Assembly: GCA_041584015.1 (NCBI GenBank)
Contig: JBFHES010000186.1
Location: 1-9,506, forward strand
DNA: 9,506 nucleotides
Direction: 5' to 3'
Origin: JBFHES01 sp041584015
GTDB taxonomy: Bacteria > Bacteroidota > Bacteroidia > Bacteroidales > M50B96
Of this stretch, positions 7,075-9,506 are shown piece by piece. The translations under genes were made by a program, and so were the position numbers. Each line of letters starts with the position of its first letter. Within the stretch, counting starts at the first letter, position 1. Below the pieces are notes generated by a model, which saw only the letters and a program-made list of their open reading frames with translations, did no database searches and was not told where the DNA came from.

Positions 7075-7149
7075 ATGCACTTACTGAGAGTAGAACGGTG
7101 CTATAGGTGTGAAGAGCGCACCAACGAACCTAGAATTGCCAAATTGTAG
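7075..7149 (+). CDS. possible 24-residue small protein with a CxxC pair
   Basis: A short plus-strand frame runs from ATG at 7075 to TAG at 7149. It is preceded by TTGGAGGGAAC, with GGAGGG ending three bases before the ATG, the best Shine-Dalgarno match I saw in the window. The product would start MHLLRVERCYRCEER, be basic and carry one CxxC (C9, C12). I do not recognise it. It lies in otherwise non-coding DNA and opposes both neighbours. Bacteroidota seldom depend on Shine-Dalgarno sites, so the match may be chance, and the frame could equally be a relic or part of a small RNA. Confidence 0.2.
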   Translation: MHLLRVERCYRCEERTNEPRIAKL

Positions 7150-7172
7150 CAGAAGATCTTGTAATTAAAACT

Positions 7173-7204
7173 AAAAAAGCCCGAAACAAATCAATGTTTC
7201 GGGC
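7173..7204 (-). terminator. rho-independent terminator of the T9SS cargo gene
   Basis: On the minus strand, GCCCGAAAC (7204-7196) pairs perfectly with GTTTCGGGC (7187-7179) around an 8-nt loop. A run of six T (7178-7173) follows directly. It starts 22 nt after the stop codon at 7227. This is a textbook intrinsic terminator and separates this gene from gdhA. Confidence 0.93.
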
Positions 7205-7226
7205 CCGATAAATAAATCAACGTTAC

Positions 7227-9506
7227 CTAAAGCTTAGATACTTTCACTACTTTAAAGTCATGCTGAGTAGCTAATTTTACAAAATAATAACCAGCAGGAT
7301 AATTGGTCATGTCAATCTCCCGCTGGTATTCGCCAATCTTAACTGATCCCTCATATAATACTTCCATAGTTTGTCCGCTTGCATTCAACAAACTAAGCTT
7401 AACAACTGATGTTTCTTGAATATGATAATTTATCAGGAGATCATTTAGAACAGGATTTGGGTAAGCAGCAATTGTCATGTCCAAATCACTAACATGATTT
7501 TCCATAACGCCTACAACTGATACCTTTCCATGTTTATAAGTTCCATTGCCTTCTAACCATTCCGAAACAACAATCTGAGACACAGCATCAGAAGCTTTGC
7601 TCCATAGTCGCATTTCAAATACACCAGTGCTATTCATTGCTATACTCTTCTCTATTTCGTTATTTCCCCAGACAGTAATAGCCATATTACCACCATTGTA
7701 AACGGCAGCTCCAACCAGTACATCTTGTGAGTTAAAGATACCAACCTCATCTCCAAAGTCTGGCTCTACTTGCCATGCTACTTTAGGTATTGCGACTTGC
7801 ATATTTGTACCAGTATTTAAATTCATAGAATAATTTGTTGTAGCCAATCTCTCAACAAAACTTTTATTGAATTCACTTGCATTACTTGGGTATATTAAAC
7901 TAGTTGCTGCAAGCATCTTAAATCTGTATCCTTCGCCTGGTTTCATATTGCCAATCATGTCAATGTTAAAACCGGGCCAATAGGTATAACCGTCATCATT
8001 TATAACCACCTCTAGATGGTTTTCAATGGAGTTGAGCACCTCCGTAACAGGTGCCTCGGTTTTTCTTAGGTATGCAACAAGATTAGATCCGGCATTAAGG
8101 TATACGCTCTCATTGGTAGGATTAACGGCAGATCCGGCTACGACTAGCGTCTTTTCGTTTAGTGTTTTCAATAGAAAGGCTTCGCCTATATTTATAAAGC
8201 CAATTGTGTTTACACCAAATGCCGGCCAATATATGGCACCACCTGCTCCTTTCACAATAATCACATCAGCGTTAACATCCTGCAGTAATTCACTTATATT
8301 CTTGTCATAGTTAATGTAAGTCGAAATCATACTCCAACCATTTCGCAAATAAATGTCTTGTTGTTCGAGCACCAACATGGAATCAATTCCGATACAACCA
8401 TTTTGTGTAACACTTACTCTGTACAGTCCATAGTCCGCAATCTGGTATGGGTTATCTACCGATCCATCCTGCCAGTTATAACTGTCATAGTCTCCTGCAT
8501 CTACTAAAAAAGTATCAAGTACCATCGTAGACACAGTATCAAATGGTAATTCAGGTTTAGGATTATTTACAAGCAACTCAACTTGTTTTGATCCCGAGCA
8601 ACCTGATAGCGCAGTTACCGAAAGCTCATAAAGGCCTGCTTCTGCATCTGTAACAGATGGTATCATTAATGTTGTTGCAGACGAAAGCATGTTGGAGTTA
8701 TAGCTCCAGCTATGACTTACGAATTGGCCTGCTGTGTATGATTTAACTAAAACTTTATAATCTTCGGTTTCGCCAAATGGATAAATACCACATGCCGACT
8801 GACCAGCTGCATTGCTTAAAACTATCCTGATTTTGGTTAAGCCCAAGTCAGCATCAGCCGGAACTGTAAGCGGAATTTGGTAATAGTTATTATTGTTTAG
8901 CTGACTGCTTGGATCAACATACTGAGTGTGCTCAAATACTCCATCACGATCCCAATCGATATGCACGCTCATATTTCCAACATATCCGTAATAACTATAG
9001 CTGGTAACATTTAACACGTATGTTGAGTCCTGACTAATTTCGCTTAACACATCGCTTGTATAATCAGAATACTGACTGGATAAGGAATAATTCTCACCAT
9101 TATTTAAGCCTACCTCTTTTATGTACATTAAATGTGAAAGGTTGGAAGATGATGCGCAATAAGACGTTTCTAATTCGCATCCAGCGCTACAATAAACAAG
9201 CTGAGGTGCTGCTTCAAAAACCACTGCATCTCCTAAACAAACCGAGCTATCACCAATAATTTCAATATTCGGTAATTGCTTTTGATAAATGTTTACCGCC
9301 TGTATACAAGTGCGTGCATTCCCTGATGGATCGTTTACTGTCCATAACACATCTGTATGTCCGATAGGATAAATGCCCGATGCATCAGATCCTAGTGTAT
9401 AAAAGTTAAAAATATTTTGGATACCACAAGCATCAGAACTTTGTGGTAACGCTATGCTTAAGGCAGTATCTTCGCCACAAATCCAGTACTCTAAATTCTC
9501 AGGACA
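7227..9506 (-). CDS. secreted multidomain protein (HYR, Ig-like, GEVED) with T9SS sorting domain, 5'-truncated by the window edge
   Basis: The frame is open from the window edge (9506) to TAG at 7227, showing the last 759 residues. A GTG at 9350 is internal, because the HYR domain continues upstream of it. Domains, numbered in the visible part: HYR/hyalin-like repeat 1-73 (CPENLEYWICGED to WTVNDPSGNARTC); an Ig-like domain whose halves (about 80-102 and 262-314) flank a GEVED domain at 105-254 (YCSAGC, YSDYTS, IDWDRDG, GETEDYKV); a second Ig/PKD-like unit at 331-379 (WQDGSVDNPYQI); two related YWP modules (387-450, 468-532); a module with GDEVGIFN and ITVWGNN at about 572-667; and the T9SS type A sorting domain 680-759 (AAYPNPV, NYPAGYYFVKL, KVVKVSKL). 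The family knowledge is export through the type IX system followed by attachment or release at the cell surface. The repeats suggest adhesion or structure; no catalytic domain is visible, and one could lie in the missing N-terminal part. Confidence 0.93.
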   Translation of the reverse strand, partial: CPENLEYWICGEDTALSIALPQSSDACGIQNIFNFYTLGSDASGIYPIGHTDVLWTVNDPSGNARTCIQAVNIYQKQLPNIEIIGDSSVCLGDAVVFEAAPQLVYCSAGCELETSYCASSSNLSHLMYIKEVGLNNGENYSLSSQYSDYTSDVLSEISQDSTYVLNVTSYSYYGYVGNMSVHIDWDRDGVFEHTQYVDPSSQLNNNNYYQIPLTVPADADLGLTKIRIVLSNAAGQSACGIYPFGETEDYKVLVKSYTAGQFVSHSWSYNSNMLSSATTLMIPSVTDAEAGLYELSVTALSGCSGSKQVELLVNNPKPELPFDTVSTMVLDTFLVDAGDYDSYNWQDGSVDNPYQIADYGLYRVSVTQNGCIGIDSMLVLEQQDIYLRNGWSMISTYINYDKNISELLQDVNADVIIVKGAGGAIYWPAFGVNTIGFINIGEAFLLKTLNEKTLVVAGSAVNPTNESVYLNAGSNLVAYLRKTEAPVTEVLNSIENHLEVVINDDGYTYWPGFNIDMIGNMKPGEGYRFKMLAATSLIYPSNASEFNKSFVERLATTNYSMNLNTGTNMQVAIPKVAWQVEPDFGDEVGIFNSQDVLVGAAVYNGGNMAITVWGNNEIEKSIAMNSTGVFEMRLWSKASDAVSQIVVSEWLEGNGTYKHGKVSVVGVMENHVSDLDMTIAAYPNPVLNDLLINYHIQETSVVKLSLLNASGQTMEVLYEGSVKIGEYQREIDMTNYPAGYYFVKLATQHDFKVVKVSKL
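7911..8348 (-). repeat. two diverged tandem YWP modules within the T9SS cargo protein
   Basis: Visible residues 387-450 and 468-532 align as two copies of a unit of about 65 residues. Shared features in order are an N-G-W/A-G-S start with S-T-Y or V-A-Y-L, a helix-like ISELLQDV or VTEVLNSI, a V-I-x-x-x-G-G or D-D-G turn, then YWPAFGVNTIGFINIGEAF against YWPGFNIDMIGNMKPGEGY. This indicates an internal duplication that has since diverged. Confidence 0.7.

Larger units (their letters stand above)
6791..7226. other. intergenic region upstream of gdhA
   Basis: These 436 nt lie between the secreted-protein gene and gdhA, both on the minus strand. From right to left they hold the strong terminator at 7173-7204, a tiny plus-strand ORF with a good ribosome binding site (7075-7149), imperfect direct repeats with a 12-bp palindrome (6984-7062), a perfect inverted repeat (6896-6914) and a weak -7-like element (6829-6836). 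No tRNA, rRNA or recognised riboswitch was seen. Confidence 0.7.

Noticed and set aside
6791..7226. Riboswitch, tRNA or CRISPR array in the long intergenic region
   Set aside because: No cloverleaf, no regularly spaced repeats and no riboswitch core that I recognise; only the listed terminator and short repeats are supported.
8026..9259. Plus-strand open frames opposite the T9SS cargo gene
   Set aside because: They are antisense shadows of a gene with recognised domains.
9348..9350. GTG at 9350 as the start of the T9SS cargo protein
   Set aside because: The same frame stays open to the window edge and encodes the first two thirds of a HYR domain, so the GTG is an internal valine.

Overview
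The window looks like a moderately AT-rich chromosome segment from an anaerobic or facultative member of the Bacteroidota, probably Bacteroidales or a relative. The best evidence is a secreted protein with HYR, Ig-like and GEVED modules that ends in a type IX secretion (T9SS) C-terminal sorting domain. The near absence of clear Shine-Dalgarno sites also fits. All four confident genes lie on the minus strand, so the window reads right to left in transcription order. The outermost two genes run off the edges.

Right part (7227-9506): the C-terminal 759 residues of a large surface or extracellular multidomain protein, ending at a strong rho-independent terminator (7173-7204). Next comes a 436-nt non-coding stretch (6791-7226). 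It holds that terminator, a perfect 8-bp inverted repeat, diverged direct repeats and a tiny plus-strand ORF with an unusually good ribosome binding site. Centre (5441-6790): a complete hexameric-type glutamate dehydrogenase, gdhA, with its own stem-loop terminator (5387-5418).

Left part (1-5185): a tight three-gene operon of soluble iron-sulfur flavoproteins. The order is a NuoE-like [2Fe-2S] subunit, a NuoF-like FMN/NADH subunit with a C-terminal 2x[4Fe-4S] ferredoxin, and a very large fusion protein that is cut off by the left edge after 945 residues. The fusion carries a [2Fe-2S] domain, a GltD/NfnB-type FAD-NADPH module, a NuoG/HydA-like cysteine motif, two [4Fe-4S] motifs and the start of a molybdopterin-oxidoreductase-like domain. 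That last domain has lost its cluster cysteines and the catalytic Cys/Sec region of formate dehydrogenase.

The fusion, NADH and NADPH modules suggest a soluble complex that exchanges electrons among NAD(H), NADP(H) and probably ferredoxin. From memory, the closest described relatives are the Stn (Sporomusa-type Nfn) electron-bifurcating transhydrogenases, rather than complex I or a genuine formate dehydrogenase. The adjacent gdhA uses or makes NAD(P)H during ammonium assimilation, so a metabolic link is plausible, but the terminator between them argues for separate transcription.
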